Shown: positions 1-6,019 of the stretch, piece after piece
Position numbering within the stretch: position 1 is the stretch's first letter
Layout: every line of letters starts with the position of its first letter
From: Deltaproteobacteria bacterium
Lineage (GTDB): Bacteria; Desulfobacterota; DSM-4660; Desulfatiglandales; HGW-15
DNA: 7,875 bases
Assembly (NCBI GenBank): GCA_021737245.1
Contig: JAIPEI010000165.1
Span: 1-7,875, forward strand
Direction: 5' to 3'
Notes under the pieces: generated by a model
The model's input: the letters and a program-made list of their open reading frames with translations, nothing else
The model's database searches: none
Told to the model about the DNA's origin: nothing
Position numbers and translations under genes: made by a program

Positions 1-1223
1 TACCGCACCACGTCGGTCCACTCGCTGCCCACGGCGCAGTTCACGTCCAGGCCGTTCTCATACCCCGCCTCCTTGAGGAGCTGCTTGGCCCGCTCCGGGT
101 CGTACTTGGGCACGGGCTTTTCACAGTACTCGGGGTGCACGGGGGAGACGTGGAAGTCGTGGCCCAGCACGCCCTGGCCGAAGTAGGCCAGCCCGAGGAT
201 CTTCTCGCGGTGCTGGCAGAGCTTGAGGGCCATGCGCACGCGGTTGTCCTTCCAGGGATCCAGGTCCACGCGCATGCGGAGCAGCCGAACCTGAGCCGTG
301 CCGATGGGCTTGACGTCGATGCTCGAGTCGTCCTTGAGAGCCTTGAATGCGGCCGTCCCGCCGGTGGTGGCCAGGTCGATGGAGTCGATCTCGCCGGCCT
401 TGATAGCGGCGATACGCGGGGACATCTCGTCGCCCATGTCGACGAACTCGATGCCGTCCATGTAGGGAAGGGGCTTTCCGTCGGCGCCCTTCTGCCAGTA
501 GTCCTTGCGTGCCTTGAGCACGCAGCGCTCGCCCTCGCGGTAGGATTCGAGGGTGAACGGGCCGGTCCCGTGGGGCGCCTTGACAAAGTCCCCTTCAAAG
601 GTCCGGTGGTTGAGGATCAGGGCCGGGTAGTGAAAGAGGTGCTCGGGGACCGCGATCTCCGGCACGCTCAGGTGGAGAACCACCTGGTAGTCGTTCACCT
701 TCTCGATGCCCGAGGGGCTCAGATAGGCCCCCATCATTCCCTTGATGGAGGAGCCCACATCCTCGTTGAGCCACTGGTTCATGGTGAAGACCACGTCGTC
801 CGCGTTGAACATGTCGCCGTTGTTGAACTTGATCCCCTTCCTCAGGTTCAGGGTCCAGGTTTTGAGGTCGTCGCTCGCCTTCCATTCCTCGAGCAGATAG
901 GGATGGGTGATGTTCTTGTTGTCCGTCAGGGTGAGGTACTCACCGACCTGGCGGAACATGTTGGAGGGCTCCACCCAGGAGAACTGGGCCGGATGGGTCA
1001 CCTTCTGGACCGAGCTGGCGATCCTCAGGGTCCCGCCCCTTCGGATGTCGGCGGCGCGGGCTTTGCCGGGAAAGGGAAGGCCGGCCATGGTGGTGGCCGC
1101 GGCGGCGCTCGCCCCCAGCAGGGTGGCGTACCGAATGAACTCCCGCCGCGTCAGTTTGCCTTTTTCCATCTGGCTGACCAGCTCCGGAATCAGGGAGTGA
1201 GTGTCCTTTCTGATCTCCTTCAT
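1..1223 (-). CDS. ABC transporter substrate-binding protein, family 5 (peptide/nickel type), Tat-exported, 3' end off window
   Basis: This is the periplasmic solute receptor of an ABC importer of the DppA/OppA/NikA type, which hands its ligand to membrane permeases. 407 codons are visible without interruption; family members usually have about 500-550 residues, so the C-terminal part lies beyond the left edge. The start is the ATG at 1221-1223, preceded by a strong AAAGGAG with 6 bases between AGGAG and the ATG. The N-terminus carries a twin-arginine motif TRREFIR (residues 25-31), an Ala-rich hydrophobic stretch (33-50) and a likely cleavage site after ARA (55-57). The mature protein begins with RRGGTLRIAS (61-70). 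The family signature region is at about 120-150 (W-T-L-N-L-R-K-G followed by NADDVVFTMN), and VRMALKLCQHREKIL (329-343) matches the conserved second-lobe helix. The ligand cannot be read from the sequence: di/oligopeptide, nickel and other small ligands all occur in this family. A MarR regulator lies directly upstream on the same strand. The permease and ATPase genes would be expected beyond the left edge. Confidence 0.93.
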   Translation of the reverse strand, partial: MKEIRKDTHSLIPELVSQMEKGKLTRREFIRYATLLGASAAAATTMAGLPFPGKARAADIRRGGTLRIASSVQKVTHPAQFSWVEPSNMFRQVGEYLTLTDNKNITHPYLLEEWKASDDLKTWTLNLRKGIKFNNGDMFNADDVVFTMNQWLNEDVGSSIKGMMGAYLSPSGIEKVNDYQVVLHLSVPEIAVPEHLFHYPALILNHRTFEGDFVKAPHGTGPFTLESYREGERCVLKARKDYWQKGADGKPLPYMDGIEFVDMGDEMSPRIAAIKAGEIDSIDLATTGGTAAFKALKDDSSIDVKPIGTAQVRLLRMRVDLDPWKDNRVRMALKLCQHREKILGLAYFGQGVLGHDFHVSPVHPEYCEKPVPKYDPERAKQLLKEAGYENGLDVNCAVGSEWTDVVR

Positions 1224-1229
1224 GACGTT

Positions 1230-1236
1230 CTCCTTT
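1230..1236 (-). promoter_or_regulatory. Ribosome binding site of the substrate-binding protein gene
   Basis: AAAGGAG on the minus strand, with 6 bases between AGGAG and the ATG at 1221-1223. It fixes the upstream ATG, which gives a 25-residue n-region before the twin arginines, in preference to the internal Met19 codon, which would leave only six residues before the RR pair. Confidence 0.8.
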
Positions 1237-1264
1237 CTCAATCCGGGTTGTCGTGTGGGCCATG

Positions 1265-1278
1265 GATCCCGAAGGATC
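1265..1278 (-). other. Short stem-loop with UUCG tetraloop in the leader of the substrate-binding protein gene
   Basis: On the minus strand GATCC-TTCG-GGATC forms a perfect 5-bp stem. It is closed by C-G around a UUCG loop, a loop type known to be unusually stable in RNA. It lies 42 bases upstream of the ATG, between the marR stop and the transporter gene. No run of T follows, so it does not look like an intrinsic terminator. It could be an RNA-processing or stability element, or chance. The rest of the 171-bp gap (1224-1394) shows no convincing promoter to me. Confidence 0.35.
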
Positions 1279-1394
1279 GTCCGGTACGCATTCGGCCGGC
1301 GGTCCCAACCGTACTGCCGAAGGGGGGAGGGGCCGTATTGCTCACAAAGAACGTTGAAAGACCGTCGAGGCTCAGCCGCGGGATCTCGTCATGC

Positions 1395-1958
1395 TCACCC
1401 TGAGCCCACCTGCTCGGCTTCGTCATTCCAGATCCCGGACCCGACAATGGGCCAGGCGTCGAGTTCCCGGACCTCCATCATGTCCACGATCTGTTTCAGG
1501 ACCTGGTCGATGACCTGCCGTCCCTCCATGGGCATGGCCGCGAGACGGGTGGCGAACCGCTCCTGAAGGGGCCAGGGCATCTCCTCGGTCAGTCGTTGAC
1601 CGGAGTCGGTCAGGGATACGGTCACCCTTCGGCGATCCGGGCTGCTCCGTTCCCTCTTGATGAGATTCCGCGCTTCCAGCCGGTCGAGAATGCCTGTGAC
1701 TGTGGCCTGGCTGAGATATACTTTCGAGGCCAGGTTTCCCGGCGTGGAAGGGCCTGAGAGGATGAGCTGCCTGAGGCAGACCAGTTGGGGGACCGTGAGA
1801 TTGAACTCCCGGCTGAGGTGGCGGCTGTGCTGATCGATGGCGCGGATGATTCTTCGAAGCGAGCGTAGAATACTCTCCGCGTAAGCCCCGGCGTCTGAGC
1901 GGCCGCGAGAAGGGGTGGGTTTTTCTGGGGTCGTGGACGTCATGCGGGTCGGCGGCAC
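1395..1958 (-). CDS. MarR-family transcriptional regulator
   Basis: A 187-residue winged helix-turn-helix protein of the MarR family, which act as dimers and usually repress their own and neighbouring genes until a small ligand or oxidation releases them. From the first possible start, the DNA-binding core runs about residues 53-120. It includes a helix pair with SQATVTGILDRLEARNLI (83-100) as recognition helix and a wing with SSPDRRRVTVSLT (105-117), followed by the typical DSGQRL. The N-terminal (25-50) and C-terminal (125-165) helices would form the dimer interface. A short tail with LDAWPIVGSG (167-176) follows. The start is uncertain: GTG at 1956-1958 and ATG at 1941-1943 are both in frame, neither has a good Shine-Dalgarno, and the frame closes at a TAG at 1992-1994. 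ATG would give 182 residues. The gene is divergent from dtd and 171 bp upstream of, and on the same strand as, the transporter gene, which is a plausible target. No ligand can be inferred. Confidence 0.93.
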   Translation of the reverse strand: MPPTRMTSTTPEKPTPSRGRSDAGAYAESILRSLRRIIRAIDQHSRHLSREFNLTVPQLVCLRQLILSGPSTPGNLASKVYLSQATVTGILDRLEARNLIKRERSSPDRRRVTVSLTDSGQRLTEEMPWPLQERFATRLAAMPMEGRQVIDQVLKQIVDMMEVRELDAWPIVGSGIWNDEAEQVGSG

Positions 1959-1984
1959 CCGATCTTCGTTTGAGTATGAATGTT

Positions 1985-2013
1985 TTGATTTCTAAGGACC
2001 TCATTACTATAAC
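1985..2013 (+). promoter_or_regulatory. Candidate promoter of dtd (plus strand)
   Basis: TTGATT (1985-1990) and TATAAC (2008-2013) are separated by an ideal 17 bases, a good sigma-70-like pair reading towards dtd. Transcription would begin near 2020, giving a leader of about 170 bases before the TTG start at 2188. That leader includes an inverted repeat GATCG-GATGT-CGATC at 2046-2060. The -10 box shares bases 2008-2011 with the marR promoter -10 on the other strand. Confidence 0.45.
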
Positions 2014-2032
2014 AAAGCCCTTTTCGAGTCAA
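2006..2032 (-). promoter_or_regulatory. Candidate promoter of marR (minus strand)
   Basis: Minus-strand TTGACT (-35, plus coordinates 2027-2032) and TATAGT (-10, 2006-2011) are separated by 15 bases, a slightly short spacer. The boxes match the sigma-70 consensus well and sit in an AT-rich patch that stands out from the GC-rich surroundings. The leader to the marR start would be about 40-55 bases. The -10 box overlaps the -10 box of the opposing candidate promoter. Confidence 0.45.
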
Positions 2033-2177
2033 TCCCCAATTCAGAGATCGGATGTCGATCCATGGGAAGGGCCTTGCGTTCCTTCGTCCTCTTGATGTAT
2101 TTCCTGATGTGAGGTCGGCGCATTGCATGGGAAGCGAGCCGGATCGCAGAGAGAGCGAATCGGCGGGGGTCCAGACG

Positions 2178-2181
2178 GGAG
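2178..2181 (+). promoter_or_regulatory. Ribosome binding site supporting the TTG start of dtd
   Basis: GGAG at 2178-2181 lies 6 bases before the TTG at 2188-2190. There is no in-frame ATG between this point and the upstream TGA at 2110-2112. The family N-terminus M-R-A-V-V-Q-R-V begins exactly at this TTG, so a rare start codon is required. Confidence 0.75.
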
Positions 2182-2187
2182 AGGGAA

Positions 2188-2637
2188 TTGAGAGCCGTGG
2201 TTCAGAGGGTCAGGCAGGCCCGGGTCGAGGTGAGCGGAGCGGTCCTGGGAGAGATCGGCCCCGGCCTGCTCGTGTTCCTCGGCGTGGGGGACGGGGACAC
2301 GGAAAACGACGCCGCGTACGTGGCCGGCAAGACAGCCCACCTCAGGATCTTCCCGGACGAGGAAGGCATGATGAACCGCTCCGTGAGCGAAGCGGGAGGC
2401 GGCGTCCTGGTGGTCTCCCAGTTCACCCTGTTGGGAGACTGCAGGAAGGGAAGGAGACCTTCCTTTGTTCGGGCGGCGCCGCCGGAAACGGCACGCCCGC
2501 TCTACGAGCGGGTGGTGGACCTGCTGCGGGAAAAGGGGCTGGCCGTGGAGACGGGCGGGTTCCGGGAGATGATGGACGTGCACCTGGTCAATGACGGCCC
2601 GGTCACCCTGCTGATCGACAGCCGGAAGGGGTTTTGA
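2188..2637 (+). CDS. dtd: D-aminoacyl-tRNA deacylase
   Basis: This cytoplasmic enzyme hydrolyses the ester bond of D-aminoacyl-tRNAs (and mischarged glycyl-tRNA-Ala), keeping D-amino acids out of protein. The 149-residue product is close to the usual size of about 145. It begins with the family N-terminus RAVVQRV (2-8). It carries SQFTLLGDCRKGRRPSF (77-93), containing the conserved SQFTL and G-R-R-P-S-F elements, and ends with NDGPVT (135-140), whose Gly-Pro is the cis-proline motif that enforces chirality in the dimer. The start is a TTG with a good ribosome binding site. Downstream, 152 bp separate it from the DUF218 gene on the same strand, and no clear terminator lies between, so the two may be cotranscribed. 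Upstream it is divergent from marR. All key motifs are present and I see no sign of damage. Confidence 0.96.
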   Translation: MRAVVQRVRQARVEVSGAVLGEIGPGLLVFLGVGDGDTENDAAYVAGKTAHLRIFPDEEGMMNRSVSEAGGGVLVVSQFTLLGDCRKGRRPSFVRAAPPETARPLYERVVDLLREKGLAVETGGFREMMDVHLVNDGPVTLLIDSRKGF

Positions 2638-2672
2638 GCCCGACGCCCTCTCTGAAAATCGAGTTCCAGCTC

Positions 2673-2688
2673 GCGTACTGGAGTACGC
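2673..2688 (+). other. Perfect 6-bp hairpin in the dtd-DUF218 gap
   Basis: GCGTAC-TGGA-GTACGC is a perfect 6-bp stem with a 4-base loop, 36 bases after the dtd stop. An alternative 5-bp stem, TCCAG (2665-2669) with CTGGA (2678-2682), would be mutually exclusive with it. No T run follows, so it is not a standard intrinsic terminator. The rest of 2638-2789 shows no promoter or small gene I can support. Confidence 0.3.
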
Positions 2689-2789
2689 CGCACAAGGAAC
2701 CTCGCTGATCGACGATGAGATTGGCAAAAAAGCCCCTTTCCGGATGGAAACGAACTCAGGACCCGTGTGCATGAACGAAAGGCAAGGAG

Positions 2790-3509
2790 ATGGGAAGAGC
2801 CGAGATCGACCGGGATGTCCCTGAAGCCCTGCAGCCTGAAGCGGAGCCCATCGAGCCGGATGCCGGAGGAAGGCGGAAGCCGGTGCTGCGCTGGGTTCTC
2901 TTTCTCGTCTTCGTTCTCTGGGCGGTGCTCACGGCCTACCACGAGCCGCTTCTCACCCGGATCGGCGGGTTCCTGGTCGTTTCCCACGAGCTGGAGAATG
3001 CGGACCTGATCGTCTGCCTGTCCGGGAGGCAGGTGGAGCGGGGCCTGGCCGCCGCAGACCTTTACGGCGAGAAGCCCCCCCCCCGCGTGTTCATCGCTCC
3101 GGAGGTCCCGCCCGACGGGTACGAAGCGCTCGAGCGCGCCGGGATCGAGATCCCGCGGAGCGTGGACATCCTGCGGCGGATCCTCGTGGAGAGCGGGGTC
3201 CCGGAGGAGGCCGTCATCGAGGCGGAGCAGCCGGCAAGGAGCACCATGGGCGAGGCCCGCATGGCAGTCGAGGTCGCCGATGAGAACGGGTACCGCTCCC
3301 TCATCGTGGTCACGTCTCCCACCCACACCCGCAGGGCCTGGATGGCCTTCCGCCATGCGACCGAAGACGACGCCATCGCCATCCGAATGGCCCCCAGCTC
3401 GTACAGCGGCTTTCGAGCGGAAAACTGGTGGAAGACGAGGCGCTATGTCAAGGAGGTGATCGTCGAGTACCAGAAGCTGCTCTACTACAGCCTGGAGTAC
3501 CTTCTGTAA
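2790..3509 (+). CDS. Membrane-anchored DUF218/YdcF-like family protein
   Basis: The product has 239 residues: a charged acidic N-terminus (1-30), one hydrophobic segment (about 32-50) and a DUF218 domain (about 70-230) that would lie outside the cytoplasm if the segment is a signal anchor. Family hallmarks are ADLIVCLSGR (71-80) followed by R-G-L-A-A-A-D-L-Y, a central STMGEARMA (151-159), and VVTSPTHTRRAW (173-184) with the typical His before an Arg pair, then a C-terminal WW and a Tyr-rich end. Relatives include E. coli YdcF and ElyC/YcbC, the latter linked to cell-envelope carbon metabolism, but the biochemical role of most members is unknown and I assign none here. The start is ATG 2790; GAAAGG lies 7 bases upstream, while a closer AAGGAG abuts the ATG. 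A frame-closing TGA at 2772-2774 limits alternatives, though an internal GTG just before the hydrophobic segment is possible. The coding sequence contains a C10 tract at 3075-3084. The gene converges on the cyclase gene 30 bp away. Confidence 0.85.
   Translation: MGRAEIDRDVPEALQPEAEPIEPDAGGRRKPVLRWVLFLVFVLWAVLTAYHEPLLTRIGGFLVVSHELENADLIVCLSGRQVERGLAAADLYGEKPPPRVFIAPEVPPDGYEALERAGIEIPRSVDILRRILVESGVPEEAVIEAEQPARSTMGEARMAVEVADENGYRSLIVVTSPTHTRRAWMAFRHATEDDAIAIRMAPSSYSGFRAENWWKTRRYVKEVIVEYQKLLYYSLEYLL
3075..3084 (+). repeat. Homopolymeric C10 tract inside the DUF218 gene
   Basis: Ten consecutive C encode Pro96-Pro98 and the first base of Arg99. Gain or loss of one base would shift the frame and cut the protein before its DUF218 signature region, so this is a possible slippage hotspot. 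The frame as given is intact, with family motifs on both sides of the tract. Confidence 0.9.
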
Positions 3510-3539
3510 GCGGACTTTCCGGGGTGGGGGCCTGAAGAT

Positions 3540-5810
3540 CTATTTGGTCGTCATGGTAAACACCCCATCCCAGTCGGGACCGGGCGGGTCGGTCTTGAGC
3601 TCGTTGCAGCGCTGGATGTAGAGCCGGGCTGCGTACAGGGTCTGATCCATGGCATTGACGCCCTCGAAGGTTTCGACGGCCCGGTCCCATTGCTGCTCCT
3701 TGTAGAGGCGAAGGCCCTCGTGAAACCGGGCGATGGCCTCCATGTCGCGCGCCGGGAGCTCCTTCCGGCTCACCAGCTCGAAGATGTGCACGGGCTGCTT
3801 CTTTCCCTTCACCCGGACGCTGTCGAGCTCCATGCAGACGAACTCGTCCTTGACCCGCTCGTAGGTGGTCTCGCTGATCAGGATGTGGGTCCTGTAGGAC
3901 TTGTTGGCGCCTTCGAGCCGTGAGCCCAGGTTCACGGCGTCCCCCATGACGGTGTAGTCGAACCGCTGGTCGGATCCCATGTTCCCCACCATCATGGGGC
4001 CGGTGTTGATACCGATGCCGATGTCCAGCGGCTGCTTTCCTTCCCGGATCCATTTCTCGTTGAGCTTCTTGAGCCCCTCCATCATGTCGAGGGCGGATGA
4101 ACACGCCCTGAAGGGGTGGTCCGGCTGATCCAGCGGAGCGCCGTAGAAGGCCATGAGGGCGTCGCCGATGTACTTGTCCAGCGTGCCCTCGTACTTGAAC
4201 ACGATGTCCGTCATCACGGTCAAATACTCGTTGAGCAGGTGAACGAGCTCCTCCGGGGTCATGCCCTCGGATATGGACGTGAAGCTTCGAATGTCGGAGA
4301 ACAGGACCGAGATTTCCTTTTTGTCTCCTCCGAGCTTCAGCTTGCTCGGGTCCTTGAGCATCTCGTTGACCACGGAGCTGGACACATAGTAGCTGAACGC
4401 CCCCCGGATCTTTTTTCTTTCCCGCTCCTCCGTCAGGTAGTGATAAACGGTGAGGGAGGTGTAGACCAGGGCCACGGCCAGGAGGGGATAGACCAGGTTG
4501 ACCCAGAGTCCCGCCTGGACAAAAAGCCACCGGCTCACCACGACGTATCCCACCAGGATCAGAACGGTCGCCATGATCGCCCTGACGGCGCTGAGCCTGG
4601 GAACCGCGAAACCGGTGATCAGGCTCAACAGGAGGATGGCCGCGAGATCGAAAACCGTGGCCCATTTCGGTTTGCTGATGTGATCTCCCCGGAGGATGTT
4701 GTCCATGACCGTGGCGTGAATCTCGAGGCCGGGGTACTCGCCCGTGCTGGAGAAAGGCGTGTTTCGAATGTCGCCGATCCCGATGGCGGTCGCCCCCACG
4801 ATCACGATCCTGTCCTCGAAGGTGCCCTTGGGGAACTCCTCCCGCAGGATGTCGCTGAGGGAGACATGGGGAAAGGTCTTTTCCGGGCCCAGGTAATTGA
4901 TGCGCATGTAGCCCATCTCGTCCGTGGGTACCAGGCGGTCGCCGATCCGAAGGCCCTCGATCCCGTAGCCGGCCACCCGGATCATGAGCTGGGGCCGGCC
5001 CAGGTAGTGCCACACGGCCTGGATGGCGAGGGGGGCGTACACCTCGTCGCCGCACTTGTACATGAGCGGCATGGTGCGAACGATGCCGTCCTGGGGATCC
5101 GGTTCCATGTTGAAGTAGCCTGACGCGTCCGCACTCCGATGGAACTGCGCCAGGTTCGGTTCGGGTGCGTAGGCCGTGCGGAAAGGTTCGAACTGCAGAT
5201 CCTGCCGGTTGTAAATGATAAGGGGGTACTTGGAATCGGAGACGGTGCCGAGCCTGCGTTGGATGTCCGCCGCGTCGAGATCGTACTCCAGGAAGGCCTT
5301 GCGCATGTAGAAGAAATACCCGAGGACGGTTTTCGTGCCGGCGTCCTCCAGGCTGCGCGCCAGCAGGAGGTCGTTGTCCGCCTCCCGCCGCTGCTCTTCG
5401 ATGAACCGCCTGAGCTCCGGGTTTTCGAGCTGCAGGGATTCGAGCTCCCGGTCGATCCTCTCGATGAGGCGCAGGTTGTTGTTCTCGTCCGGTTCGATGA
5501 ACCCGATATCGAACGCGATCACCTTGGCGCCGTCCCTGTCGAGGAGGTCGACGATCCGACCGATCTTCGAACGGGGCCAGGGCCAGCGCCCCTCCTGGTC
5601 GAGGCTCTTTTCATCCAGGACCGCAGCCACGATTTGGGGGGACGGGCTCTTGACGCCCCGCGAGCGGAACCGAAGATCGTAGGTTTTGAGCTCCACCATG
5701 TCCAGGATGGGAACGCCCACGATAAAGAGGAACAGGGTGAGGACGAGGGAAAGAAAGGTGATGGAGCGGGCATTGAGGGTGAAAAGGCGTTTCCATCGAT
5801 TCCGTTTCAT
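3540..5810 (-). CDS. CHASE2-domain adenylate cyclase (class III)
   Basis: This 756-residue membrane protein should make cyclic AMP from ATP in response to an extracytoplasmic signal. Order of parts: one membrane helix (about 17-36); a large extracytoplasmic CHASE2 sensor (about 37-380) with VAAVLDEKSL (61-70), WPWPR (76-80) and the late conserved VGATAIGIGDIRNTPFS (338-354); three membrane helices (about 384-404, 410-430, 434-456); the cyclase catalytic domain (about 495-680); and a short TPR-like tail (about 690-735) ending in DWDGVFTMTTK. Catalytic residues are complete: metal-binding Asp506 (LFSDIRSF) and Asp550 (YIGDALMAF), and Asn627 and Arg631 (AVNLGSR). Lys546 and Thr620 at the purine-selecting positions point to ATP rather than GTP. 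The start is ATG 5808-5810, with ACGGAG ending 7 bases before it. An in-frame upstream extension (to 5894) is unlikely because the promoter lies within it. It is divergent from thiD and converges on the DUF218 gene. The signal sensed by CHASE2 is unknown. Confidence 0.95.
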   Translation of the reverse strand: MKRNRWKRLFTLNARSITFLSLVLTLFLFIVGVPILDMVELKTYDLRFRSRGVKSPSPQIVAAVLDEKSLDQEGRWPWPRSKIGRIVDLLDRDGAKVIAFDIGFIEPDENNNLRLIERIDRELESLQLENPELRRFIEEQRREADNDLLLARSLEDAGTKTVLGYFFYMRKAFLEYDLDAADIQRRLGTVSDSKYPLIIYNRQDLQFEPFRTAYAPEPNLAQFHRSADASGYFNMEPDPQDGIVRTMPLMYKCGDEVYAPLAIQAVWHYLGRPQLMIRVAGYGIEGLRIGDRLVPTDEMGYMRINYLGPEKTFPHVSLSDILREEFPKGTFEDRIVIVGATAIGIGDIRNTPFSSTGEYPGLEIHATVMDNILRGDHISKPKWATVFDLAAILLLSLITGFAVPRLSAVRAIMATVLILVGYVVVSRWLFVQAGLWVNLVYPLLAVALVYTSLTVYHYLTEERERKKIRGAFSYYVSSSVVNEMLKDPSKLKLGGDKKEISVLFSDIRSFTSISEGMTPEELVHLLNEYLTVMTDIVFKYEGTLDKYIGDALMAFYGAPLDQPDHPFRACSSALDMMEGLKKLNEKWIREGKQPLDIGIGINTGPMMVGNMGSDQRFDYTVMGDAVNLGSRLEGANKSYRTHILISETTYERVKDEFVCMELDSVRVKGKKQPVHIFELVSRKELPARDMEAIARFHEGLRLYKEQQWDRAVETFEGVNAMDQTLYAARLYIQRCNELKTDPPGPDWDGVFTMTTK

Positions 5811-5817
5811 GGCGGCG

Positions 5818-5823
5818 CTCCGT
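5818..5823 (-). promoter_or_regulatory. Ribosome binding site of the cyclase gene
   Basis: ACGGAG on the minus strand, 7 bases from the ATG at 5808-5810. It decides the start in favour of MKRNRWKRLF, which gives a positively charged lead into the first membrane helix. Confidence 0.65.
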
Positions 5824-5856
5824 ATGACATCATGGAAAGGCTGATTTTCGCATCCG

Positions 5857-5885
5857 TTTATAGGAGATGGCCCCGCCAAAGTCAA
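5857..5885 (-). promoter_or_regulatory. Promoter of the CHASE2 cyclase gene
   Basis: Minus-strand TTGACT (-35, plus coordinates 5880-5885) and TATAAA (-10, 5857-5862) are spaced by exactly 17 bases, each box matching the sigma-70 consensus at five of six positions. Transcription would start near 5850, leaving a leader of about 40 bases. This is the best promoter match in the window. Confidence 0.6.
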
Positions 5886-5927
5886 GCAGGGCAAGGTGGC
5901 TGTGCGGCGGAGACATCATTGGGGGAG

Positions 5928-5949
5928 ACGAGCACAGAGGAACGCTCGT
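5928..5949. repeat. Inverted repeat between the cyclase and thiD promoters
   Basis: ACGAGC (5928-5933) and GCTCGT (5944-5949) are perfect inverted arms around a 10-base spacer. The repeat abuts the candidate thiD -35 box (5949-5954) and lies 43 bp from the cyclase -35. Arm centres are 16 bp apart. This could be an operator for a dimeric regulator or a chance repeat; no known binding consensus is recognised. Confidence 0.35.
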
Positions 5950-5977
5950 TGACAGCAGTATATCCCGGTGATAGCCT
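5949..5977 (+). promoter_or_regulatory. Candidate promoter of thiD-thiC
   Basis: A perfect consensus -35 TTGACA (5949-5954) is followed after 17 bases by a weak -10 TAGCCT (5972-5977). Transcription would start near 5984, only about 36 bases before the thiD ATG. That leaves no room for a TPP riboswitch, and none of its conserved elements is recognisable in 5811-6019. Confidence 0.35.
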
Positions 5978-6019
5978 ATTTATTTACGTTTGCTCGAGGG
6001 ATCGAGGCCTGCAGCGGGA

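Noticed and set aside
135..1403. A 422-codon plus-strand open frame opposite the substrate-binding protein gene.
   Set aside because: It is antisense to a gene with clear family motifs. Its translation (His/Val/Leu/Gly-rich, no domain) is typical of the complement of GC-rich coding DNA.
2052..2594. A 180-codon plus-strand frame beginning ATG 2052, upstream of and overlapping dtd.
   Set aside because: Most of it is a shifted frame of dtd (Gly/Arg-rich), and its upstream part has no ribosome binding site. The dtd frame carries all the family motifs.
3510..3539. Bidirectional terminator between the convergent DUF218 and cyclase genes.
   Set aside because: The 30-bp gap is G-rich without a clear stem or T tract on either strand.
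3448..5055. A 535-codon minus-strand open frame within the cyclase region.
   Set aside because: It is a shifted frame of the cyclase gene, very rich in Arg, Gly and His, with no family motif.
5811..6019. TPP riboswitch upstream of thiD.
   Set aside because: The conserved CUGAGA and ACCUGA-type elements are not visible, and the putative leader is too short. A covariance-model search would settle it.
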